From Pycnopodia helianthoides (taxonomy: Eukaryota > Echinodermata > Asteroidea > Forcipulatida > Asteriidae), in contig CM063249.1 in the NCBI GenBank assembly GCA_032158295.1, positions 5,037,195 through 5,101,194 of the forward strand: a stretch of 64,000 nt of DNA, read 5' to 3'. A model generated the notes under the pieces. It did no database searches. It was not told where the DNA came from and saw only the letters and a program-made list of their open reading frames with translations. Positions 33,601 to 45,600 of the stretch are shown here, piece after piece. How positions within the stretch are numbered: the first letter of the stretch is position 1; every line of letters begins with the position of its first letter. Position numbers and translations under genes: made by a program.

Positions 33601-36600
33601 ATTCGACTGTTGGCCTTCATTTGACACCTAATTTGTTTTTTTGTTAGCAGATATCAAGTCGACATTGGTGAGGAGTTGCCATTAATTCAATTCAAACTCG
33701 CATTTATTTCCATACTTCATGCCCACAAAGAGTCTGAATAAAGACAGATATTATGAAAGATAATAATAAATTAAGTGCAATAATGTGAAAAGGGAACATT
33801 TGCTGACTTAGCCAAAGTAAAAAGAGAATATTTGCTGAGAATAAACAATGTTAGATACTGGGAGAGGAGAGCTCTATAAGGGCTTTTAAATCGACCGACA
33901 GATGATTGTGATTTAATAGAATTGCCAATACCATTCCCGAGACGCGGAGCAAAGTAATGAAATGCAATAATGGTTAAGTGTTTTGCTTAAGGACACAAGA
34001 GTCAAGACTGGGACTCAAACCCACACTCTGCTGATCAGAAACACCAGAGCTTGAGTCCAGTGTGCTTAACCACTTGGCCACGACACGCCACTTACAAATG
34101 TGAAGGTCATAAAACTATCTTGCACAGGCCTGCATTAGATACTGTTACTTACTATTACCACAGTAGCGCCCTCAGTGATTTCATTTTCACTGGCAGCCGA
34201 TACAGTATCCTAAGACAAAGACTAAAGTACATCACTATTATTATTCGTCAACAGATCTTGACTGTATGTAAATAAACTACCAGCTCTGGATACACGTCAG
34301 AACAGCTGAAAGAAAGAAAGGAAGAACTAGAGAAAAAGTGCTTTACAAAGCACAAATATCAGCCCTACAAAATAAAGTAAGACCATATAAACAACATTGT
34401 TTTTTTTCTTCATAAAGTGACCACTGCTGACCGATCGAAGACCACTGGCCAAAAGGGGCTCAAGCCTTTGAAGCATTTGACCAGGTTGGGTAGCAAAAGG
34501 AGAAGCATTCTGTAAATTTTCGTCAAACGACCACTACTGACCACTAGATGACCATTGGCAAAATTTTATGAACATCCTTAAATAAATGAAATACATTTAA
34601 AATAAAATGCAAAAAAATGTTTTATTTAAATGGCCACTGCTGACCCAAATCTGTGTACACCCGCAATGCAGCTCGAGCCAATGAAGCATTTGTCCAGGTT
34701 AGGATGCAATCGGCTGAAGAATGTGTGAGAAGAAGCATTTTGGTAATGTTCATAAAATGACCACTACTGACCACCAGATGACTACTGGCCAGAATTTATG
34801 ACCATACCGAGATAGGGCAGGTGTCAAGGTTTAAATTAATCAAGTTTGTTCATATCAGCCAAATAGTTTAGGAGTTATGACCTTTTTTATTTTGATCACG
34901 TGACCATTTGACCAAAGACAGAAAAAAAAAGCATTACAATACATGGATATCAGCCTGCTTTGCATATATATCAGCCTCCTTTGCATATATTAGCCTGCTT
35001 TGCATATTTTAGCCTGCTTCGCTGATAAAAATAAAACTGATAGAAATAAAAAGCTGATAGAAATAAACAGCCTGCTTCGCATGGCTGGAGTTACGAGTAA
35101 TCTTATTAAATGACTTTATCAAGGACAGCGGAGGTTGGTTGGTGATCAAGGATGACGAACTCATCACAATCATTGCAGTTACAAAGCTTATTTTCCCATG
35201 GGAGGAAAAAATAAGTTGTTTGCGGGGGAAACTGCAAAGAAAGAAGTGGAGCATCTACTTCAAAATTGTTGTATCATGATCAGTCATGTCATCAGTAGTT
35301 GCCAATTTCAATCCTCTGTTGCTCTCCACTGTACCTTCTTTATTACCTGCTGATTATAACTGGGAACATTCTTTCAATTGCTGTGACTCCTCATGTAACC
35401 AACATAGCCGATAGCACCAAGGTTCTTCACATCACTGTCAATGGATTTGAGATACAACATTCTGATTTTGTAACAACTACAGAACAATCATCAACAAACT
35501 TTTTTTTAAATGGCGTCAAAAAGCCAGCGATAAAAACCAGATGTTGATCCAAACTACGAATAAGAGGAGTTGAAGACCCACATCATTATCTTAGTGTCCC
35601 TGTGATAACATCTTAGTGTCCCTGTGAGAACATCTTAGTGTCCCTGTGAGAATATCTTAGTGTCCCTGTGAGAAAATCTTAGTGTCTCTGTGAGAACATC
35701 TTAGTGTCCCTGTGAGATCATCGTAGTGTCTCTGTGAGAACATCTCAGTGTCCCTGTGAGAACATCTTAGTGTTCCTGTGAGAACATCTTAGTGTCCCTG
35801 TGAGACTATCTTAGTGACCCTGTAAGAACATCTTAGTGTCCCTGTGAGACTATCTGAGTGTCCCTGAGTAAGAACATCTTAGTGTCCCTGTGAGAACATC
35901 GTAATGTCTCTGTGAGAACATCTAAGTGTCCCTGTGAGAACACCGTAGTGTCTCTGTGAGAACATCTTAGTGTCCCTTTGAGAACATACAACTTCTACTT
36001 GGAGTCGAAACAGGTGAAGGAAAAGTGGAGTAAATACTCAAAATTTGCATCGTGATCAACAGCTGCCAATTGAATCCTTTGACAATGGACACTATTTCTG
36101 CAAATGCTTCTGGTTTGTTCCCCTCCTTCGTTGCTCTCCGTACCGTCTTCATTGCCATCATTGCACTCCTGATCGTAGCTGGGAATATTCTTTCAATTGC
36201 TGTGACTCGTCGTGTAACCAACATAGCCGATAGCACCAAGGTTCTGATGACATTACTAGCTGTGGCTGACCTCTTGATTGGAATCTTAGCGCTGTTTTGC
36301 ATCGTAGCGTCTGCTCAAGACAGATGGCCTTTCCCTGGAACTATCTGTGACATTATCATGGTAGGAAACAGTTTCTGTTTTTTAATGTCGGTAGCTACAA
36401 TTACTTTTCTGAACATTGAACGGTATATTGCAGTCACTCGGCCATTTAAGTTTCCTGTGTGGTGTTCCAAGAAGAACACTGTCATACTAGTGCTTGTGTC
36501 ATCAGCCGTATCTCTGATGAGTTGCATTTGCACTTATTTTATTCTTGGAAAGACAGGAATATCTGTGCAATATTTTCCTGCCTCTGCAGTGTGCTATTAC

Positions 36601-39600
36601 AGAGATGATTCTGCCATCGTCTTAACTATTTTCTTGATCTTTTTAGACATCATCCCAGTATTAACCATGACAGGCATTTACTTTCATTTGATTAAAATCA
36701 GCCGAGATCACAGTCGACGAATCCCGCAACATGGTCACGTAAACAATCCTTCAGATCACAAAGCTCTGAAAGCGTTTCTTGTTGTGACTTTAACTTTTGC
36801 AGGATGCTTTTCCCCTTTCTTTATCACAAGCATCCTTGAAGCTTTGACAAAAACCTCCAGCCCTGACTGGCTCCAATTCATACTGACGTGGCTAGCATTT
36901 TGTAACAGTTTTTTAAATGTTTACATCTACTGCTTATTCAACAAGTCATTTCGTCAAATGGCTAAGAAAGTTATTTTGGAGAGAACTTCCTGTAACAGGA
37001 CAGTTATGCCAATAAATATTTAAAGTAAAAAAAAAATAGCAGTTAACTAAAAAGTGGTAGTTAATTAAAAACCTAAAAATGAATGAAATCATGTCCATCA
37101 GCCAACCAAACAATGTTACATACAAAATTATTTGTGCATTGCCTGGAATGCTATGAATGACAAGGCACCACCGTATCTCAAGGAACTTCTCTCACCTAAA
37201 GACCAATAATGTCACACAGGGCAATTTTTCAGGCAACTTGGAGGCAACCAACTGCACTGCATGCAGAAGGAACACTTCGGTAGCGCATTCATTAAGCTGT
37301 AGCTCACTATCCCCTAGAAAATAATGAGAAAACTGAAGTGTAATTGAGTTTTCTTCTCAGAGATTGCCTGGAGCTGGTTTCCAGTAAATTGCCTCGTGTG
37401 ACATGGCCTTAATTATACTCCAAGTCCCAATCTTTGACCTGTTAAACAAACCTCTTCAGACAGTTTCTAAAAAACCACATCCTTTGAAGAGTGCAGCCTT
37501 TTCTGTATCTGCTCCAAAACTCTGGAACTATTTACCGTTCAATATCCGAGCTAAGAATCTCTGTACATTTTCAAAAACACGCATAAAATACACGCTCTAG
37601 TCAATTTTTCTTTGTTCAACCCAAAATTATTTTAAAAGTACCCAGTCAGTTTCCCCTGTGGTTTATTACTTGATATTTGTATTATCAACACAAAGAACTT
37701 TGTAAAAGTATTTTAAATACCTAGTTTATTTGAGTATATACACGTACGTATGCATATTATAATATTAACACAAAATATGTTTCCTTATCATTTTGTCTTA
37801 GAAATTCTTTCAAGCACAGGGGGCTGTACAGAAAGTTTTATGTTATTTCCTTGTTAAAAACTATTCCATGGGGTTAATTTTGTCTGACTATTCCTGATCA
37901 CAATATGTTCCCAATCACAAATTTAACAGCTATTAACATTGTTGCGGTACCCGCTGCTAAAATATAGGATTCGAACTGCCTCTACCTGCCTAAACTATGT
38001 TATGTATATCAATTTTGTATCAACATGATTAGTGGAATATTTGTTACATGCTTATTTCCAACTTTTCAGGCCAAGAACTACAATCAGGCCTCATCATTGC
38101 ACCCTGGGCCCAAAAAGTTGGGGGAATATTTGTTTGAAAAAAATTAAAGTATTGTATTTTTTGGCAAAATTATATTTATTGACCTTTCAGGTTATGAATT
38201 TCTTAAATTAAATTATTTAATAACAATAGCATATAATAATTATTGCTTATTAGATTTGAATACTCATGATTATAACTAGATGTTTATATGTATTCTTTGT
38301 GAAGAGGGCAGACCTTTGAACAAGCTTCGGCTTCTTGTCTGACCTCCCCATACTATTATTAACCCTCTTGCTGTCTGACCATTCAATACCATTCACTGTG
38401 GTTTTGAATGATAGATAAACTATGCCAGCCTGAAATATGATACCATGAGGGAATGCATGTACACAGCACACAATACACAGTTAGTTCTGTGCACAGTTGT
38501 GCCACCGTACACAACCTTGGCGGTCGAATGGTTTCAAATGGTTGGTCAACTCACTGGAAAATGTTGCCAAGAGTCACTGACAGTAGGAGGGTTAAGTTCA
38601 TTTAAAGTTTTTCTCTTTTATGGTACTGCCTTATGGTTTGGAAATAAACCTGAAACCTGGTTGTTCTCGTAAATAATGGATAAATTGTTAATGTAGTCAT
38701 GTACATGTTCATAGGACCCCAATGGAAACCAGTACTAACTGTTTGTGCGAACCCATGGTAAAGAAATGTCATGAATAAATAAAATAATTGAATATGTTCT
38801 CTAAGACAAGCAGCATCAATGTACACTTCCGAAACATTGATATTAAACGCTCTTGTAAGGCAGTTAAAGGAATATTACAGAATTGGTGATTGTAAAATAT
38901 ACTTTTGATCACAGATTTACATAAAACTTAAACGGTCTATTGATGATGATAGTAGAAAACATCCCTAGAAATATTTCTGTCTGAAATGCCATACTTGATG
39001 AGAAATAAATCAAACTAATTTCCGATTGGAGTTTATCGCTCATGAGCGTTTTATTCATGCATTGTATAACACATGCAAATTTGTAATCAGTTTCGCACTA
39101 TTTTCTCGTGACCCAGATGGCCGATCGATCTCAAACTTCGACAGGAGTGTCCGTTTTTGTATATGGTGGATTATATAAAGTGCTTACACTGCCAACAACC
39201 AATTCTGTAATGTTCCTTTAAAAACAAGGATGCCTCAACAGCAAAGTCAATCTTTGTATGGAAAATGTAGATGTTAAGCTTGCACTGGACCACAAACCCC
39301 AAGGCCAGTGATTTTAGCATCGGGCCAGTAAACTCATGACCGGACAAGTCCGGCTGTCTTATGCTTTTCAATGGATTAATAATACCTCTCTGTGTAATAA
39401 CTTTCTCTTTCTAGTGCTGTTGAAATGTTGACTTTGAGTCTGATAAATTGTCTCTCAATTCTGTTGAGCAGCGTAGTATAATTAATCATATAAAGACAAA
39501 TGAGATCAATATTGTGTTTAGTAGTGCTTGTTAAAACAATAAAAACAGTACATGTTAAACTGTGCAAATAGTTTTTCTAATTCTTGTCTTGTAAAAGAAA

Positions 39601-42600
39601 TCCTAGTCCCGTAAACCTTTTGAGCTACAACCCCTGCGGTCTTGTGGAATTTTGCCCCAAATTTGAGCCCTGCTAGCTAAAAAAGATAGAGTACATAATA
39701 GTGTAAATTATCAAAAACGAAAAAGAAGAGAAAAAATGGACAAAAGTTTCATCATCATCATCATCATCATTATCATCATCATCATGGATAACATTTTAAT
39801 TTATCCATATATCTATACCTGTTTTAGCTTTTAATTGGTGCATTTTCTTTGTAGAACTGTGTTCAGCACCCTAGAGCATGCCTAAACAATTAGGGTGCTG
39901 TATTTGGTAAAATAGTATGCAATATGACATAAATCGGCCAAATTTACAGGCAATTTGGAACACACAGTCGTCGTGCGTATCGCGTGAGAACGGCGTGCAG
40001 CACACTCACATTTCACAAAACTCAGCGCACGATTGGTTAGTGAACAACGAGACTGCATTGATAATATGAGAGCTTGAAGCGCATGCAAACCAACATGCAA
40101 TTTGCCCTTAAAGAAGGCGTCTATTGCAACCTATCTACATGTACTACCAACATCTTTATTACTTACAACTTGCGCTTGTGTCTGGCACAACGACAAAACG
40201 CGCCACACATTTATTTATTTTTTTTCATAACAAAATTTACCACAAAAGTTGATGAATCTTTCACAGGTTAATTGTATGGTTTGTTTATTGAAAACCCAAT
40301 CCAATCAGTTCCCCTACACAACTCCACAATAGAATTCCATTACGATGTGACCTCCATAAAAATCATAACTGTCAGTGTTGTAAACAGCAAAAAGGAAACA
40401 AGACGGATATAATGTTGATTACCTTAATGCAGGGAAGACTTAAGGGACATATTCCAAACCATTTTCAAGATTGTGCAGTTGAGGAATAACATTGAATAAC
40501 ATTTCAATATAATCAATCACTGAAAGAACCGAGAAAGGGTTGGGGTAAGGGATTTAAGGTTGGGGTTGAAAGCAGGGTTTGCAGTTAAATTCTAGACCAC
40601 CGAGCTTGCCTGGAGACAATAGGCCAGTTGGAATCAAAGAATTAGCAAAATGGTATCACAAAAAATTTAAGGGGAATTTTTTTTACCAAAATAATATCAA
40701 TTTCTCTCTGCAACAAAAGAGTAACTTAAAAAATATTTTTGGAACTAATAACTCAATTCACGTCAGAGTGGTGAATCAGTAAATATAAGCAGCAGCTCAT
40801 ATGCAGCAGGAGTTTGCTCATCATCAGAGTGCCTACTGCAGGCTCCAAAAAGAGTCTCTAATTTGAGTTACTCCACTCGAGCTTTGCCATGCTGCTCCTT
40901 ACCCTATGAAAAGGTTTCCCCCTAATTGTTTGCCAAGCAACATCAGTCACTTCATTCAAGAGTCACCTTTGACTTGATTGATAAATACATACCAAGCAGA
41001 TCTTAAAGGTCTGAACGAACTACCTCAATGCAAGTGCCTCTCACTAAAACAGCCACATATGGTGATAGGCAGTTTGGAAAGGCTGCTACCATCCTCTGGA
41101 TCTCCCTGCCCACAGCCAACAGAGATTTTAAAGAACGTAATAAATTTAGGAGGGCGCTAGAAAACTCATCCATTTCAAACTGAATATTTTTTACTGAGTG
41201 CTTAAATAGATTTTAATGCTAATATGCAATTTGTAATTCCAGTCTGCTAAATAACGGTTTATGATCAGTAATATTTCATATTGCTCTGTATTTTGTCCAT
41301 GGGTAAATTTTAATTACATTTTTACTATTCAGTAATTCATTTAGAATAAATTAATGAAAGAATGAATTTTATCCTTTTATTGCTACAGGTTTAATGTATA
41401 TTTGAATTTTTACTCCTACTTGTTATAACTTAGTTTCTTAATTTATTTCAATGTGTCCATACAATTGTACCTCTTTAGATCTTAAAGGTTATGTACACTT
41501 TTGGTAACAGTTCAAAATCAGTGTCCACATTTTGTGTGGTTAAACATATGCATGAACAAACAAACCTGTGAAAGTTTGAGCTCAATTGGTCATCGAGGTC
41601 ACGAGAAAATAGTGAAAAGAGATCTTATGTGTTTTCTGTTTTTTCAAATTATCGCGCGCGATAATTACTATTGTTTTACTCGTTTCTCAGAAACGATAGC
41701 ATTTTAGACAGAAATATTGTAAGGAACCCTTTCTACCATTACTTACTTTAAATCATGTAAGTTATGTGTGAATCTGTGAACATTGTGTTTTTCGATCTTA
41801 CCAATAGTGTACAGGGCCTTTAACCAGTGCCGTTTTCTTCGTATAACTTTGTTCAGCGCCCTAGAGCTTACCTGCATGACTGGAACGCTTTTTAAATGTT
41901 GATATTATTATTACTGTTATTATTACTTGAAAACTCATCTCTTCCAAAATAATAACTGTAACATAATTTTTAAACTTTAATTTTGTAGCTGTACATTAGC
42001 CAGTTTCTTTTTATGGCCAGAAGCTGAGCATCTTGGCTAAGGGTGCATGTGCTGGTATTCTCTCCCCTTTATATATTTGTTTTCATTTTTTATGTTTTTC
42101 TTTAAAGGTCATCCCATTCTGGTATTTAAGTGGGTTTTTGTTTTTCTCTTTTGCTTTGTTGATGTGATGTGGCACGACGTGGCCGAGCGGTCGAGCGCAA
42201 TTAACTCAAGCTCTGGTGTTTTTGATCAGCAGAGTGTGGGTTTGAGTCCCTGTCCTGAGACTCGTGTCCTTTAAAGCAAGACACTTAACCATTATTGCTT
42301 CGTCCTTTGGATGGGACGTAAAGCCCTAGGTCCAGTGAGTTGTGTAATGCACGTTAAAAAACCCAGTTATACTTATCGCTAAGAGAAGGGGTTTGCCCTG
42401 GTGTTTTTGGCACGCTTTTTGGGACGCTTTTTAAATGTTGATATTATTATTATTATCATTACCTGAAAACTCATCTCTTTCAAAAACAATAACTGTAACA
42501 TAATTTTTAAACTTTAATTTTGTAGCTGTACATTAGCCAGTTTCTTTTTATGGCCAGATGCTGAGCATCTTGGCTAAGGGTGCATGTGCTGGTATTCTCT

Positions 42601-45600
42601 CCCCCTTTAATATATTTGTTTTCATCTTTCATGTTTTTCTTTAAAGGTCATCCCATTCTGGTATTTAAGTGTTTTTTGTGTTTTTTTCTTTTGCTTTGTT
42701 GTTTTTTGGCTATTTTGCGTTGTTGTTTTTGTAAAGTGCTTTGCTTCTCTGCATTAGGCCTTTTATAAATACTTGTTGTTATTATTAAATTAAGGCCACG
42801 GGTTAATTTAATACATGGTGAACACAATAGAACTAATGAATTCATCTGAATAAAGGCGGAGAACAAGTTAGAATCAATCATACCTGAAAAATTAAATCTC
42901 AAGGAACCTAGCCTTGGTCCAAGACGCTATTATCTTATAATTGTACACAGCATTCAAAGATCAAACAAATAAACTCGCCAACAGAGGGGACACTATTGGC
43001 ATTTGGCTTTTGTTGGAAACATTTTCTCAATCAAGTATCACAAAAGAAATGCAAGGGTCTTGGAGACGAGACTACAAAGAGCTTGGATAGAAACAAACCT
43101 GGAGTCTTGTTGGGAAGAAATTATACTCGGAAGCCAAACAATAGTTTTGTATACTTGTAGTATGAAAAGTAGTTATTAATGTGAATGACCAACATTTGTC
43201 TGCAATCAGCAAGGGTACGTTGAGTACATTGAAATCAATATGTAAGAATTTTAAATAATTTGAGGGAAATATTCAATGTGATGTGGCACGACGTGGCCGA
43301 GCGGTCGAGCGCAATTAACTCAAGCTCTGGTGTTTTTGATCAGCAGAGTGTGGGTTTGAGTCCCTGTCGTGAGACTCGTGTCCTTTAAAGCAAGACACTT
43401 AACCATTATTGCTTCGTCTTTTGGATGGGACGTAAAGCCCTAGGTCCAGTAAGTTGTGTAATGCACATTAAAGAACCCAGTTATACTTATCGCTAAGAGA
43501 AGGGGTTTGCCCTGGTGTTTTTGGCAGTGGCGGCTAAATGCGCCGCAGCACCTTGTAAGACCTTACATGGTTTTACAATACATGAATGGGTCTCATAATT
43601 TAAAAACTTCAAAAACTTCAAAAACTGTCTGGAAATAAATAATGATATGCAGTTTAAGATTCCCGTAGATGAAGCGCTTTATAAAAACTAGTTTTTATAT
43701 TATTATGACTTACTCCATACAGAAGACCAATCCACCATTTGGTCCAAACCTGAGTGCATCATCATCCATGACATCATCAACTTCAATTAGTTCTCTTATA
43801 TCTGAAAACAGAAAAAGCCAGAAAAATATCAGACAATAACAAGGGGGGGAAATAGTACAAATACTAACAGGATAAAAATAGACACGCAAAACAATTATTA
43901 TTTAAAAAAAATCAACTAATATGATTTAGATTTAGTTAATTTTATTTTACTTGTTTTTCCTATTTTCTTTTGAACAAAAACTCAAAACCATTTGGCATTT
44001 GTCGACGGGAAGAACCGAATGGAGCCTGATTACTAATATAAACACCAACTTGGAGCCTAGGCCTTATCCCAAACCCTCGGCTTGGGCTTGGGCTCTGGCT
44101 TGGGCTTTTCATTAATTTTGAAAAAGTGTAGTTAACAAGGATACCTTTCACACAACTGGAATGTGCTATTTTTCTTTTTTTCCATCAATGCGATTTTAGT
44201 CAAGGTCCCTTGTTAAAACAGTCCCGTGTGAAAAGGCCCTTAAAGACACTGGACACCTTTGGTAATTGTCAAAGACCAGTCTTCTCACTTGGTGTATCTC
44301 AACATATGCACAAAATAACAAACCTGTGAAAATTTGAACTCAATTGGTCGTCGAAGTTGCGAGATAATAATGAAAGAAAAAACACCCTTGTCACACGAAG
44401 TTGTGTGCTTTCAGATGCTTGATTTCGAGACCTCACGCGTGAGGTCTCGAAATCAATTCATATAATTACTTCTTTCTCAAAAACTACGTTACTTCAGAGG
44501 GAGCCGTTTCTCACAATGTTTTATACTATCAACAGCTCTCCATTGCTCGTTACCAAGTAAGTTTTTATGCTAACAATTATTTTGAGTAATTACCAATAGT
44601 GTCCAGTGTCTTTAAAGCACATGTACAACATTGGTCATTTTCAAAGACTAGTATCCGCACTTTATGTAACCCAACATATACATGAAATAACAAATCTGTG
44701 AAATATTAAGCTCAATCGGTCTTCGGAGTCGTGAGAAAACAGTGAAAAACCCTATTATATGTTTTCACTGTTTTCAAACATCGGGTTTTGGACATGCGTG
44801 TTTGACTAATTTCCTAAAAACTATAGCATTTCAAGCAAAACTATTTCAAGGGAAGTTTACCACCATGACCAACTTTATACCATGTAAGCTATGTGCAAAT
44901 CTGTGAACATTTATATTTTCAGTCTTACCAATGTTTTACACACCCTCACCAAGCTATTTCTTTAACTATATATGTAACTATTGGGGGGTCTCCATCCAAC
45001 AAGCTTGCTTTTTGGAGACTCCCACCACTCTAAACCTTAATTACTTATTGAAAGTACCGTATACATGTACTATTGAATGAGCAAACTGATCGAGTGGAAA
45101 TAAACTGAACTGAGCTGAACGAATAGACTAGTGGCAGCGTCACTAGCATGTGGTCTCTTCAACGAACCTGCAACTGGCTGATAATCAAAGTACTCGGCAG
45201 CAGGGTCAAGGTTCACAACGTGTGCTGCTCGGTGGATATTCTCACAGTGGCGCAGCATGTTACTGCAGTAAGTGGACTGTAATATAACGTAATAACAAAA
45301 CAAAGAGTAAACGCATAATATCCAGGTTTACTTTGATAACAGCTAACTTTATTTGATACAATCTATTGAAACCCTACGTGATGACTCCCCTACTGTAGCT
45401 GAAAGCATTATCATTTTGGTATAGTTCATCCTCATATAAATGCAACCAAACAGGAACAATTTCACTTGTCTGAGAAACTTTGTTGGATGCTTCGCCCCAA
45501 TTTGGGAATGTCTTTGTTTACAAATCCCTCGGGGCATATACTGTAAAAAAAAAATTTTTTTAAACAGCTTATGATATGTAAAGGATCTTTTTAAACCAAA

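Larger units (their letters stand above)
40975..42785 (+). mobile_element. LINE remnant with duplicated 3' tail
   Basis: A decayed RT C-terminus ([14 protein letters not shown], about 41120-41165) is followed by a 3' tail that occurs twice, at about 41880-42159 and 42425-42705 (shared GCTGTACATTAGCCAGTTTC and CATCTTGGCTAAGGGTGCATG). The second copy runs on to CTTTTATAAATACTTGTTGTTATTATT. A MITE (41482-41823) and a SINE (42171-42424) have entered it. The two tails may be a tandem duplication or two insertions. Confidence 0.6.

Noticed and set aside
23856..36000. CRISPR-like repeat arrays (22-, 42-, 60- and 68-bp units)
   Set aside because: The units are contiguous with no unique spacers, and the context is a eukaryotic intron or gene flank. 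They are minisatellites.
42171..43360. tRNA-Leu/Ser-like sequences with A and B boxes
   Set aside because: They are heads of a dispersed SINE family with shared non-tRNA bodies, and no cloverleaf with a proper anticodon stem could be drawn.
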